From CAIUGU01 sp965279735 (GTDB taxonomy: Bacteria > Pseudomonadota > Gammaproteobacteria > Steroidobacterales > Steroidobacteraceae): 64,000 bases of DNA. A model generated the notes under the pieces. The model was not told the DNA's origin, ran no database searches, and saw only the letters and a program-made list of their open reading frames with translations. Positions 1 through 8,480 of this stretch are shown here, one piece after another. The first letter of the stretch is position 1. Each line of letters opens with the position of its first letter. The stretch covers positions 3,844,001 to 3,908,000 of the forward strand of contig OZ257260.1 of assembly GCA_965279735.1 (NCBI GenBank). The letters run 5' to 3'. The position numbers and the translations under genes were made by a program.

Positions 1-1
1 G

Positions 2-31
2 CATGAGCGCAAGAAGGCTGCGGGCGCCTGA
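2..31 (+). CDS. 3' end of an upstream gene (partial)
   Basis: The second reading frame is open from the window edge to a TGA at 29-31 and reads as a basic tail (HERKKAAGA). It lies 18 bases before the next start codon on the same strand, so it could be the end of an upstream operon partner. Too little is present to identify the product, and the call rests only on frame and spacing. Confidence 0.3.
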   Translation, partial: HERKKAAGA

Positions 32-49
32 ACCAGGTAACTCAGAACC

Positions 50-229
50 ATGTGGATTGCCATCGTCATCCTGGTTCTGGTCGTGCTGTTCATCGCCGGT
101 GGATTGCTGGGGTTCTGGAAGAACGCCCATTCGCCGTTGCCGAAGAATCTGCCGCCGCCTCTCAAGGATGAACCCGAGGATGACTGGGGCAAAAGCCAGG
201 GGAAAGACGGCAGCGACCAGCAGCCGTGA
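50..229 (+). CDS. small single-pass membrane protein, unknown
   Basis: This 59-residue ORF starts at ATG 50 and ends in a TGA that overlaps the ATG of the next gene (TGATG at 227-231), a translational-coupling arrangement. Residues 2-23 form one strongly hydrophobic helix (IAIVILVLVVLFIAGGLLGF), followed by a proline-rich and then acidic, probably cytoplasmic, tail. I do not recognise a family. Its coupling to the MFS transporter suggests a small accessory protein or simply a co-transcribed membrane peptide. The hydrophobic pattern and the overlap support a real gene. Confidence 0.6.
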   Translation: MWIAIVILVLVVLFIAGGLLGFWKNAHSPLPKNLPPPLKDEPEDDWGKSQGKDGSDQQP

Positions 230-1467
230 TGGCTGAACCTGCGTCCCGTTACATCGAACGCAACACTGCGACTTTCCGTCGCGCAAACTGGGCGCTCTTT
301 CTCGCGGCCTTCTCGACCTTCGCTTCCCTGTATTCCGTCCAGCCTCTGCTGCCGATTTTTGCGGAGCAGTTCGGGCTGGGCGCCGGCGGCAGCAGCCTTT
401 CACTGTCTGCGACCACGGCAGCGCTTGCTGTTGCAATGCTCCTCGCGGGCGCCATTGCCGATGCAACGGGTCGCAAACGGCTGATGTTCGTCTCGCTGAT
501 CCTGACTGCGCTGCTCAACCTGCTGGTGGCTGTGGCTCCCACGTGGAGCTCGCTGCTGCTGGCCCGGGCACTGATGGGCCTGGCGCTGAGCGGTATCCCC
601 GCGGTTGCGATGGCCTACATTGCCGAGGAGATTTCGCCGAAAGCGAGTGGCTTCGCGATGGGCTTGTATATCGGTGGCACCGCGATTGGCGGGATGGCGG
701 GGCGCCTGCTCATCGGAGTCATCGCGGACTTTGCCTCCTGGCGGATCGCCATCGCGGTCATCGGCGTGCTCGTCTTCCTGAGTGCGATGCTTTTGCAGCG
801 CCTGCTTCCGGACTCGACGCATTTCACGCGCCGCCCGTTTGCTCCACGCAATCTGCTGCCGGCGATGGCGGATTCATTCCGGGATCCGGGTCTGCGCTGG
901 CTCTATGCCCAGGCGTTTCTGCTCATGGGCAGTTTCATCACGATCTTCAACTACATCGGTTTCCGGTTGTCCGTCGCTCCCTATTTCCTGACCCATGCGG
1001 TCATCGCATTGATCTTCCTGAGCTACATGGTAGGCACGGGCAGTTCGGCGTGGGCAGGAGCACTCGCGGATCGCATCGGTCGTCGCAAGGTGCTGTGGTG
1101 GCTGGTCCTGACCATGCTGGCCGGTGTCATCATCATGAGTCTCGCGCCGCTGGTCGCAGTCATCGCGGGAATCGTGATCCTGGTCTTCGGTTTCTTCGGC
1201 GCCCATTCCATCGCCAGCGGCTGGGTCGGACGTCGTGCCCAAGGGGCGAAGGCACAGGCTTCATCGCTGTATCTTTTCTTCTACTACATGGGTTCCAGCG
1301 TCGCGGGAACCGCAGGCGGGTGGTTGTGGAATGCATATGCCTGGCCGGGCGTCAGTCTGCTGGTAAGTGTGATGCTCGCGTTGGCGTTGCTGGTAGCGAT
1401 TCGCCTGATTTTCCTGCCTGCCCTGCCGCTTCCGGAAGGAAAATCCCCGCCCGTGCCGGCACCTTGA
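229..1467 (+). CDS. MFS transporter (drug/arabinose-efflux type, YnfM-like)
   Basis: This 412-residue protein has the length and about twelve hydrophobic segments of a major facilitator superfamily exporter. After the second helix it shows the MFS loop pattern DATGRKR, and at mid-protein the symmetrical loop ADRIGRRK, the duplicated motif A of the superfamily. The N-terminal region (YSVQPLLPIFAEQFGL) resembles the YnfM/arabinose-efflux permease group, predicted inner-membrane exporters of small molecules. The ATG at 229 overlaps the stop of the upstream small membrane gene. Substrate cannot be told from sequence. Confidence 0.88.
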   Translation: MAEPASRYIERNTATFRRANWALFLAAFSTFASLYSVQPLLPIFAEQFGLGAGGSSLSLSATTAALAVAMLLAGAIADATGRKRLMFVSLILTALLNLLVAVAPTWSSLLLARALMGLALSGIPAVAMAYIAEEISPKASGFAMGLYIGGTAIGGMAGRLLIGVIADFASWRIAIAVIGVLVFLSAMLLQRLLPDSTHFTRRPFAPRNLLPAMADSFRDPGLRWLYAQAFLLMGSFITIFNYIGFRLSVAPYFLTHAVIALIFLSYMVGTGSSAWAGALADRIGRRKVLWWLVLTMLAGVIIMSLAPLVAVIAGIVILVFGFFGAHSIASGWVGRRAQGAKAQASSLYLFFYYMGSSVAGTAGGWLWNAYAWPGVSLLVSVMLALALLVAIRLIFLPALPLPEGKSPPVPAP

Positions 1468-1545
1468 GGCCGTCCGCAACAGGATCTGTCATGCTGTCGT
1501 CACTGGGATAGGTAACGCTGGTGAACCTTTGCTTGACTGAAGCCA

Positions 1546-3591
1546 ATGAAGAACTCATCCGACGATCCGCGGTACTTCGGCAACATTCTTGAACGTCGCC
1601 TGACCCGGCGCGATGTCCTGCAGGGCGCAATGGCCACCGCGCCCGCATTGCTGGTTGGTGGAACCTTCGCATGGAGTTCAGCCGATGCCGCTGCGGCTGC
1701 TGTTACCGGCGTGCTGGGCTTCCAGACCATCCAGGGCAGCAAGGATGATCGAGTGATCGTTCCGCCTGGCTATATTTCCGACGTCGTGATTCGCTGGGGC
1801 GAGAGCCTGTATCCGGGGACGCCGGATCTCGACACCACATCGATGCTTGCCGGCGGCTTGTTGACTCCGACTTCTGCAGCACGGCAGGCGCGGCAGTTTG
1901 GTTACAACTGCGATGCCATCGAATTCTTTCCCTTGCGATCCGACAATACGAGTGGCGTGCTCTGCGTCAACAACGAGTACACGGACGATTCGCTCCTTTT
2001 CCCGGAATATGGCGGCTCGAGCGCGCGCAGTGTCTGGCTCGAAAAATTCATCACCAGGTATCCGGAAGCCGTTGCCTTCACCAAGGCTGCACATGGCGTG
2101 TCGGTGGTGGCGGTGGGGCGACCAGGCGGCAAGAACGGCGCCTGGATTGCGGACAAGACGTCGCGCTTCAATCGCCGGATCACTGCCGATACGCCGATGT
2201 CGATCCAGGGTCCGGCTCGCGGTTCACCGTTGTTACGCACCAGGGCCGATCCGGATGCGATACGCGTGAATGGCACATTGGCCAATTGCGCGGGCGGCAA
2301 GACGCCATGGGGAACCTATCTCACTGCCGAAGAAAACCTCGAGGACTACTTCGGCAACTATCGCGAGATGAAAGCCCGTCGCGATGTGGATCCCGGGGTT
2401 CTCGATGCGCATCGCCGCTTCTGGTTGTGGAACACCGCATCGATCCATGGCTGGGAATACGTGGACAAGCGCTTCGATGCTGCATACGAACCATCAGAAG
2501 CGCTGCGCTTCGGCTGGATCGTCGAGATCGATCCGCGCGATCCATCTTCCATGCCGAAGAAGCGCACCGCCCTCGGCCGTTTCTCCCACGAAGGGGCCAA
2601 CCCGATTGTTGCCCGCGACGGACGCATCGCCGTCTACATGGGTGACGACGAGAAATTCGAATACGTCTACAAGTTCGTGACCAGCCGTGCGCTCGATCCG
2701 AAGAATCCTGCAGCGAATGTCGATCTGCTCGATTCGGGCACGCTCTATGTCGCCCGTTTCGATGCCAAGGGCAACGGCGAATGGCTGCCGCTGGTCTTCG
2801 ATCCGAAAGGTCCGCTCAATGAATCGACGGGCTTCCGCGACCAGGCGGAAGTCGTCATCAAGGCGCGGGCGGCTGCAGATATTCTGGGCGCGACACCCAT
2901 GGACCGGCCAGAAGACGTTGAGCCCAATCCGGTCAACGGCTGCATCTATGTGTCGTGCACGAACAACGAGAGCCGCAGTGGCGGTGTCCTGGACATCACC
3001 GGGCGTCCGATCGGCACGGGCCCGAACGCTGCCAATCCACGTCCCCACAACGGCTGGGGACACATCATCGAGATCACGGAAGAAGAGGGCGACCACACGC
3101 GGACCCGCTTCAATTGGGCAGTCTTCCTGCTCGCGGGCGATCCGGCCCGGGGCAAGCTCATCACGAACTACGAGGACATCAAGCCCGGCAAGCTGACCAG
3201 CGACCACGTCTACTACGCGGGCTATGCCGATGCTTCACGTCTGAGTCCGATCGGATCGCCTGACAACATCGGCTTCGACAAGGCCGGCAATCTCTGGATC
3301 GTCACCGATGGCACGCAGCCGAACGAAACGAATGACGGTTGCTATGCCTGTCCGACCGAAGGACCCGACCGTGGCTTGTTGCGGCAGTTCATGAGTGCCC
3401 CTTTCGGCGCAGAAGTCTGCGGTTGCGAATTCACGCCCGACAACCATACGCTCTTCCTTAGCATCCAGCATCCCGGTGAAAGCGGTTCGCTTAAAGAGCC
3501 GAAGAGCCATTGGCCTGACGGTGCCAGTTCCCAGCCGCGTCCCAGCGTCATCGCCATCCGGCGGGAGGACGGCGGGATCATCGGGAGTTAG
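1546..3591 (+). CDS. PhoX family alkaline phosphatase (DUF839), Tat-exported
   Basis: The 681-residue product has a twin-arginine signal near the N-terminus (RRDVLQG followed by a hydrophobic Ala-rich stretch), so it should be exported folded to the periplasm. The body matches PhoX/DUF839 proteins: WGTYLTAEENLEDYFGNY, HEGANPIVARDGRIAVYMGDDE and the C-terminal GCEFTPDNHTLFLSIQHPGE segments are typical of this Ca/Fe-dependent phosphatase family, which releases phosphate from organic esters. Length is at the normal upper end for PhoX. A CTGTCAT/CTGTCGT pair at 1486-1500 could be a poor Pho box. The gene stands alone between the MFS gene and a convergent small gene. Confidence 0.88.
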   Translation: MKNSSDDPRYFGNILERRLTRRDVLQGAMATAPALLVGGTFAWSSADAAAAAVTGVLGFQTIQGSKDDRVIVPPGYISDVVIRWGESLYPGTPDLDTTSMLAGGLLTPTSAARQARQFGYNCDAIEFFPLRSDNTSGVLCVNNEYTDDSLLFPEYGGSSARSVWLEKFITRYPEAVAFTKAAHGVSVVAVGRPGGKNGAWIADKTSRFNRRITADTPMSIQGPARGSPLLRTRADPDAIRVNGTLANCAGGKTPWGTYLTAEENLEDYFGNYREMKARRDVDPGVLDAHRRFWLWNTASIHGWEYVDKRFDAAYEPSEALRFGWIVEIDPRDPSSMPKKRTALGRFSHEGANPIVARDGRIAVYMGDDEKFEYVYKFVTSRALDPKNPAANVDLLDSGTLYVARFDAKGNGEWLPLVFDPKGPLNESTGFRDQAEVVIKARAAADILGATPMDRPEDVEPNPVNGCIYVSCTNNESRSGGVLDITGRPIGTGPNAANPRPHNGWGHIIEITEEEGDHTRTRFNWAVFLLAGDPARGKLITNYEDIKPGKLTSDHVYYAGYADASRLSPIGSPDNIGFDKAGNLWIVTDGTQPNETNDGCYACPTEGPDRGLLRQFMSAPFGAEVCGCEFTPDNHTLFLSIQHPGESGSLKEPKSHWPDGASSQPRPSVIAIRREDGGIIGS

Positions 3592-3619
3592 ATGCTGACG
3601 CCGAGCCTTCACCCGGCCT

Positions 3620-4030
3620 TTAAAGTGGGTCCATCGTCGTTGCGAATTGGGGGAGTCCGTCGGCGATGACGATCCATGGCAACTTGTCCTGGACCCAGAT
3701 GTGCATTTGAGGTTTCAGGGCGGCCGGGTCATCCAGCGTACCCAGTGCGACATCGATTTCGTTGGCGCGGGCTGCGTTGCGATAAGTGAGTGAAGTTCCG
3801 CAGTCCCGGCAGAACCCGCGAGTCACGCCGGGAGACGAATGATGTTCGGCGAGCAGTCCTGCGATGATCGTGAACCGGTCCGTCGCAAACGTGCCCCACG
3901 GAACGACAGGCGCGCCGATGGCCCGGCGACAGCTCGTGCAATGGCAGAAGCAGAGATTCGTGGCTTCGCCAATCGCTTCATAGCGGATGTGGCCACAGAA
4001 GCATCCTCCTGAATGAGTCTGAGCGGCCAT
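3620..4030 (-). CDS. GFA family protein (CENP-V/GFA zinc fold)
   Basis: This 136-residue protein has the cysteine pattern of the GFA family: GGCFCGHIRYE near residue 8, CFCHCTSCRRAIGAP around residues 28-42 and FCRDCGT near residue 73. These bind structural zinc ions. The family is named for glutathione-dependent formaldehyde-activating enzyme, but most members, including short ones like this, have no proven substrate. It converges with phoX with a 28-base gap and is divergent from the EthD gene. Confidence 0.85.
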   Translation of the reverse strand: MAAQTHSGGCFCGHIRYEAIGEATNLCFCHCTSCRRAIGAPVVPWGTFATDRFTIIAGLLAEHHSSPGVTRGFCRDCGTSLTYRNAARANEIDVALGTLDDPAALKPQMHIWVQDKLPWIVIADGLPQFATTMDPL

Positions 4031-4117
4031 CGTTCGAGCGGGTTCCTTTAGGTCAGGCTGAAGTGCAAACTTAGGCGTTCGCAGCCCGCGGAATCAAGTC
4101 GCTACAAGGGAAGGACC

Positions 4118-4426
4118 ATGGCAAAACTGCTCGTGATGTATAAAAAGCCGGCTGATCCCGCCGCGTTCGATGCCTACTACTTCAACAAGCACGTCCCCAT
4201 AGCGAAAAAGATTCCGGGCCTCAAGCTTTACGAGGTAAGCACCGGCCCTTTGGGCGGACCCGGCCCGGCTTCACCGCATCATATGATTGCTGCTTTAAGT
4301 TTCGATTCGATGGAGGCGCTGCAGAAGGGAATGGGCTCGCCGGAAGGTGCGGCCGCGGAAGCCGATCTGCCCAACTTTGCCATGGCCGGCGCGGACGTTC
4401 TGGTTTTCGAGACCCGGCAAGTTTGA
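4118..4426 (+). CDS. EthD family protein
   Basis: This 102-residue protein has the ferredoxin-like EthD pattern: MAKLLVMYKKPADPAAFDAYYFNKHVPIA at the start, with the conserved Tyr and His of the family, and FDSMEALQKGMGSPEG in the second half. EthD-type proteins act as small dimeric accessory or isomerase-like enzymes in degradation pathways; no substrate can be inferred. A ribosome-binding site (AAGGA) lies just before the ATG. The next gene follows after 15 bases on the same strand, so the two are probably co-transcribed. Confidence 0.82.
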   Translation: MAKLLVMYKKPADPAAFDAYYFNKHVPIAKKIPGLKLYEVSTGPLGGPGPASPHHMIAALSFDSMEALQKGMGSPEGAAAEADLPNFAMAGADVLVFETRQV

Positions 4427-4441
4427 CCCGGAGGCGCTGAC

Positions 4442-4897
4442 ATGACCCATGCATTGATGGCGTTTCTGCATCATGTCGCGGCGTTCACGCTGGTGGCCGC
4501 GATCAGCATCGAGTTCGTTCTGATCCGTGGTGACCTCACCCTGAAAAGCGCACGGCAGCTTCTGATCGTCGATGCGCTGACGGGTATTTCAGCGATACTG
4601 GTTTTGGTGATCGGCTCCGTTCGCGTCTACCACTTCGAGAAAGGAACGGCTTACTACTTCCACAGCATTCCCTTCATCGCGAAGATGTCACTTTTCGTCA
4701 TCGTTGCGCTGATTTCAATGGGTCCGACGCGCGAATTCCTGTCCTGGCGCAAGGCACTGGCCCAAGGTCAGGCCCCCGTACTCACGGACGAACGGCGACG
4801 CCAAGTTCGCAGGTGGATTCACTGGGAGCTGGCAGGAGTTCTACTGATCCTGCTCTGCGCCGCCATGATGGCGAAGGGCGTCGGGTATATCGGTTAA
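4442..4897 (+). CDS. DUF2214 family membrane protein
   Basis: The 151-residue protein has four predicted transmembrane helices and the features of DUF2214: an early HHVAAFTLVAAISIE helix, the RVYHFEKGTAYYFHS loop and a C-terminal WIHWELAGVLLILL helix. Conserved histidines within helices hint at cofactor or metal binding, but no function has been established that I know of. It follows the EthD gene and its last four bases overlap the convergent stop of the next gene. Confidence 0.82.
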   Translation: MTHALMAFLHHVAAFTLVAAISIEFVLIRGDLTLKSARQLLIVDALTGISAILVLVIGSVRVYHFEKGTAYYFHSIPFIAKMSLFVIVALISMGPTREFLSWRKALAQGQAPVLTDERRRQVRRWIHWELAGVLLILLCAAMMAKGVGYIG

Positions 4898-5520
4898 GGC
4901 CGGGCAGGGCGATGCCTGTTGCCCAGTTTCATCAAAACCCAGCCAGAGGCGACAAAGCATGCGGTGATGCCAGCGGAATATCCGGCAACTCCTGCATAGC
5001 CGCCGGTATTCACGGGATTCAGAAACGGATACGGATACCAGCCGGTGAGGCTGCCTCGCGCCAGAACGTAAGCGAGATAAAGCGCGGGAAAGACCAGTGT
5101 CAGCAGGAGGTGCTGCATCCGGATGGGCTTGTACGGAGGCTGCAACAGCCAATCGAGGACAATCACGCAAGGCATCAGATAGTGCAGGACGAAGTTGACC
5201 CACGGCAATAGCGCGCCGAGGTCCACATCGCGCAGCAGGATCGCGAAGACAATGCCTACCACCGCCATGTTGACCGTCGAAGCAAAACGTATCCGATCGT
5301 CAACCCGGGCTTCATGCTTGCTCAATCCCTTGATCGCATCGATCAGCAAAACAGCCGCGGCGAATAGATTGGACAGGTTGGTGAAGTAGCTGAAGAAGTT
5401 GATGAGGCTGAAGCCGCCCTGCAGATGAATCACCAGCTGGCGTGCCATTGCAGATAAAGCCAGCAGGCCGAACAGGGCACGTAGGCGTGGTACGAAACGG
5501 AAGATCACCCCGGATGCCAC
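4894..5520 (-). CDS. Pr6Pr family membrane protein
   Basis: The 208-residue product is an integral membrane protein with about six hydrophobic helices. FFSYFTNLSNLFAA, WVNFVLHYLMPCVIVLDWL and the C-terminal YPYPFLNPVNTGGYAGV segment match the Pr6Pr family, bacterial relatives of the FAR-17a/AIG1 proteins. Biochemical role unknown. It converges with the DUF2214 gene and lies 38 bases downstream of the phosphatidylserine synthase gene on the same strand. Confidence 0.78.
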   Translation of the reverse strand: MASGVIFRFVPRLRALFGLLALSAMARQLVIHLQGGFSLINFFSYFTNLSNLFAAAVLLIDAIKGLSKHEARVDDRIRFASTVNMAVVGIVFAILLRDVDLGALLPWVNFVLHYLMPCVIVLDWLLQPPYKPIRMQHLLLTLVFPALYLAYVLARGSLTGWYPYPFLNPVNTGGYAGVAGYSAGITACFVASGWVLMKLGNRHRPARP

Positions 5521-5558
5521 TGACGCACGATTCTCCGGTCTCTCTCGGCTGCGCTGCT

Positions 5559-6185
5559 TCAGAGCTTGGGAATCCGCAGGCGGCTGATCATCAGCGCCCC
5601 TGAGACCGCAAACATCAGGACCAGCGGGTGAAGCGCGAAGCCTGCGATCCTGACTTCTCCAAGCCAGAGATTTTCGTGGAGGGCGTTGCTCCAGGCAGCC
5701 AACGCCAGCACTGCCACGAGTACTATGGAGGTGGGTATGGGTGTGCCTTCAAAGTACTTCACCTTGTCGGTTCCTTCGGACAGAGTTGCCGCTGTCACGT
5801 TATATCGAGCGAGGCGGGAGACGCCGCAGGCGACGAAGCACACGAGAATGATGCGATCGTACAGACCCTGCATGCCGCAGCCATAAGCGATGACTGCGGG
5901 AGCGACACCGAACGAGATGACGTCGGCTAGTGAGTCCAGCTCCTGACCCATCAGGGAGGCCTTCTGGCGCCATCGTGCGATGCGACCATCGAGGACATCG
6001 AATATCAGCGCCGCAAGGACCAGTGCGCACGAGAAGTAGATGTGCCGGACGTCCCTCTCTGCAAGATAGGTCATGATGGAGAACAGGGCGCCCGTTCCGC
6101 AGACCGCATTCCCGAGGGTAAACCAGTCTGCCAGCTGGAATTCCCGGATCATCGAGAAACGTTTGGGGCGATTGTCTGGTGTCAT
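5559..6185 (-). CDS. pssA: CDP-diacylglycerol--serine O-phosphatidyltransferase
   Basis: The 208-residue membrane protein contains the complete CDP-alcohol phosphotransferase signature, with DGRIAR followed by GQELDSLAD (D-G-x2-A-R-x8-G-x3-D-x3-D), the metal and CDP-binding site. The N-terminal FTLGNAVCGTGALFSI and the context FGVAPAVIAYG fit type II phosphatidylserine synthases, which transfer serine onto CDP-diacylglycerol in the inner membrane on the way to phosphatidylethanolamine. Length is slightly short but normal for the type II group. Confidence 0.88.
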   Translation of the reverse strand: MTPDNRPKRFSMIREFQLADWFTLGNAVCGTGALFSIMTYLAERDVRHIYFSCALVLAALIFDVLDGRIARWRQKASLMGQELDSLADVISFGVAPAVIAYGCGMQGLYDRIILVCFVACGVSRLARYNVTAATLSEGTDKVKYFEGTPIPTSIVLVAVLALAAWSNALHENLWLGEVRIAGFALHPLVLMFAVSGALMISRLRIPKL

Positions 6186-6219
6186 TGTTTAAGCTAACTG
6201 CCGCAGCCCGCCAGTGAAT

Positions 6220-6248
6220 CCCTTCTGGCCGGAATTCGGCCAGAAGGG
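6220..6248. repeat. perfect 12-bp stem-loop between two minus-strand genes
   Basis: CCCTTCTGGCCG at 6220-6231 is exactly complementary to 6237-6248, leaving a five-base GAATT loop. It lies between the stop of the hypothetical gene at 6293 and the start of pssA at 6185. There is no T-run on either side, so it is not a classical intrinsic terminator, but it could terminate or stabilise the upstream transcript. Confidence 0.6.
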
Positions 6249-6292
6249 AGTTCCGCAGAGGGAGTGTCAAGGCTGCTTTGGCGATACAGTGG

Positions 6293-6679
6293 TTACGGAG
6301 GCGTGTGTCTGCCCGTATGTCCGTTATTGTTGCGCAGGCACCCGCAGTTCTGTGAATAGCCATTCGGATCAAACTGCAGGATCGTGGTCTGCGCCTCGAG
6401 CCCGATCTCTTCGAGATACGCTTTCTTTACCGGACGAACCCAGTGTTCCCTGCGTTCCGTATCTGTAGTTTCAAGCAGCAATTCGTCATCTGCCAGGTCG
6501 AAATGGTTGTGGAGCAGTGCGATTCCGAACCGGTCCAGGCACTGATACTTCAGCAGTACCTGGCGGATTTCATCTAGACACTCGGCATCCCCCTCGCCGA
6601 TCGGTCGCACCCTGTCTATGTCCTTCAGAGTGTTCCATTGCAGTGGCTGCACAGTAATCTGATTCACGTGAACCTCCAT
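6293..6679 (-). CDS. hypothetical protein, unknown
   Basis: From the ATG at 6679, which has an AGGAG ribosome-binding site about nine bases upstream, the gene encodes 128 residues. The in-frame extension to 6781 has no comparable start signal. The protein is soluble and slightly acidic, with an ALLHNHFDL motif near the middle, a charged region DTERREHWVRP and a C-terminal CGC pair with two histidines near the end. The histidine and cysteine residues might bind metal, but I recognise no family. Confidence 0.6.
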   Translation of the reverse strand: MEVHVNQITVQPLQWNTLKDIDRVRPIGEGDAECLDEIRQVLLKYQCLDRFGIALLHNHFDLADDELLLETTDTERREHWVRPVKKAYLEEIGLEAQTTILQFDPNGYSQNCGCLRNNNGHTGRHTPP

Positions 6680-6833
6680 CTTGGGGCTCTCCTGGGTGAA
6701 GGGGCAAGACCGGGTGGAAGAGCAAAGCACCTGGCCTGGCGACCATCGGCACTGAAATGGCGCACGAACAGAGCGCCACACTCCTGCTAATCTGCCTCAT
6801 GCATTCGCGCCCGGCAAGTTTGAAGGCAATCCT

Positions 6834-7289
6834 GTGGCGGCAATGACGTTCCCGATCAGCCAAGCCCTCCTGCACCCGGCAGTGTTGCCCTCGATTACAG
6901 CGCTGCACATCGCAGGATTTGCAATGCTGGTGGGTGCAGTAACGGTTTTCGATCTGCGGGTGCTGGGATTTGGCCGCTCGATACCGGTCCGTGCGCTGGC
7001 ACGTTTGTGTCTACCCTGGGCGGTGCTGTCGTTGCTGCTGATCGTGCCGACGGGATCGCTGCTGTTCCTGGCGCATGCGGACGTCCTGCTCACGAGCCGT
7101 GTGTTTCTTCTGAAGATGGGCCTGCTGATGCTGGCTGCCGTCGTTGCCATCGGCTTCCATACGGGTCCTTACCGCAGCGTCGACACCTGGAACATCGACG
7201 CCGTTGCACCTCTCCTCGCGAGGGTGTGCGCAGTTGCTTCAATGCTGATCTGGGTCGCCGTCATTTTTGCGGGCACCTTGCTGGTTTGA
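6834..7289 (+). CDS. four-helix membrane protein, DUF2214/DUF6644-like
   Basis: This 151-residue protein has four hydrophobic helices. HPAVLPSITALHIAGFAMLVGAVTVFDLRVLGFGR at the start and the C-terminal hydrophobic helix place it with small membrane proteins related to DUF2214/DUF6644, whose helices carry conserved histidines. It is similar in size and topology to the gene at 4442. A second ATG at 6843 is an alternative start. It lies 65 bases upstream of the FAD oxidoreductase on the same strand. Confidence 0.7.
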   Translation: MAAMTFPISQALLHPAVLPSITALHIAGFAMLVGAVTVFDLRVLGFGRSIPVRALARLCLPWAVLSLLLIVPTGSLLFLAHADVLLTSRVFLLKMGLLMLAAVVAIGFHTGPYRSVDTWNIDAVAPLLARVCAVASMLIWVAVIFAGTLLV

Positions 7290-7354
7290 GGCGCAGGTTG
7301 CTCTCTGTGCAGTAGCATGCATCAGACATATTGGCGTTTGGGGGGAAGGAATCG

Positions 7355-8464
7355 GTGAGTGACGCAGTAGATGTCCTGGTTATCGGTGCCGGCGTCGTGG
7401 GGCTGGCTGTTGCTCGCGAACTGGCTCTTCGGGGGCGCGATGTCATCGTCCTTGAAAGGCATCGTCTTCCCGGTCAGGAAACCTCTTCGCGCAATTCCGG
7501 GGTGATCCACTCCGGCATCTACTATCCGAAGGACAGCCTGAAGGCACGACTGTGCGTTCGTGGCCGCGATCAGCTGTATGGCTACTGCGATGCTCGCGGC
7601 ATTGCCTATTCGCGCTGTGGCAAGGTCATTGTCGCCCAGAAAGACCAGATTCCCGCTTTGCGCGAGCTGGAAAAGAAAGGCCAGGCCAACGGCGTGACTG
7701 ATCTTGGCTGGCTCTCCGGGGAAGAAGTCGCTGCCCTGGAGCCGGCAGTGCGATGTGCCGCAGGCCTCTGGTCGCCCTCGACGGGGATCATCGATGCACA
7801 CGAGTACATGACCGCGCTTGAAGCGGACATCGAAGCCAATCGGGGCATCTGCGTTTACGATTCAGAGCTGGTGGACGTGATAGTCCAGGCTGGGGGTTTC
7901 CTCGCGAATGTCCGTAGCGGCGATCAGATGGACACGTTCGAGTGCCGCACCCTGATCAACAGCGCGGGCCTGGACGCAGTCGGACTACTGCAGCGGATCG
8001 CAGGCTATCCGCCAGAGCGCCTGCGTACGGCCTACTTCGCGAAGGGCAATTATTTTGTCTGCCATGGCTCGCGCCCCTTCACGCACTTGGTGTATCCCAT
8101 GCCGAACGAGGCCGGACTGGGCGTACACGCCACGCTCGACCTCGACGGGACAACGCGCTTTGGTCCTGATGTCGAATGGATTCCCGACGTGGAATACAGC
8201 GTGGATGCGCAGCGGTCGGCCGGATTCTATGCAGCCATTCGAGAGTACTGGCCCGGTCTTCCGGACGGGAGCCTGCAGCCAGGGTATGCGGGAGTGCGCC
8301 CCAAGCTCGTCGGCGCAGATGCCAAGGCGGGAGATTTCCTCATCGAAGGTCCCGCAGAGCATGGCGTCGCCGGACTCGTCAATCTCCTCGGCATCGAGTC
8401 TCCGGGATTGACCTCGAGTCTCGCGCTTGCGGAAGTTGTTGCCGATCGAGTGACAGCGAAGTAA
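7355..8464 (+). CDS. FAD-dependent oxidoreductase, LhgO/L-2-hydroxyglutarate dehydrogenase-like
   Basis: I place the start at GTG 7355, which follows a strong GGAAGGA site, rather than at TTG 7331; the product is then 369 residues. The N-terminal dinucleotide fold is DVLVIGAGVVGLAVARELALRG. The segment SSRNSGVIHSGIYYPKDSLKARLCVRG is characteristic of the L-2-hydroxyglutarate dehydrogenase/LhgO branch of the DAO superfamily, and GYAGVRPKL near the C-terminus is also typical. The predicted reaction is flavin-dependent oxidation of an L-2-hydroxyacid, with electrons probably passed to the membrane. A D-2-hydroxyacid-type dehydrogenase is encoded at 12328. Confidence 0.85.
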   Translation: MSDAVDVLVIGAGVVGLAVARELALRGRDVIVLERHRLPGQETSSRNSGVIHSGIYYPKDSLKARLCVRGRDQLYGYCDARGIAYSRCGKVIVAQKDQIPALRELEKKGQANGVTDLGWLSGEEVAALEPAVRCAAGLWSPSTGIIDAHEYMTALEADIEANRGICVYDSELVDVIVQAGGFLANVRSGDQMDTFECRTLINSAGLDAVGLLQRIAGYPPERLRTAYFAKGNYFVCHGSRPFTHLVYPMPNEAGLGVHATLDLDGTTRFGPDVEWIPDVEYSVDAQRSAGFYAAIREYWPGLPDGSLQPGYAGVRPKLVGADAKAGDFLIEGPAEHGVAGLVNLLGIESPGLTSSLALAEVVADRVTAK

Positions 8465-8480
8465 CGCTGGCCTGGCTCGA

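Noticed and set aside
543..1511. Long open frame inside the MFS gene in another frame
   Set aside because: The sequence is Arg/His/Gly-rich with no fold or family, and the MFS frame fully explains the DNA.
6220..6248. Perfect hairpin called as a terminator
   Set aside because: No T-run on either side, so I list it only as a stem-loop.
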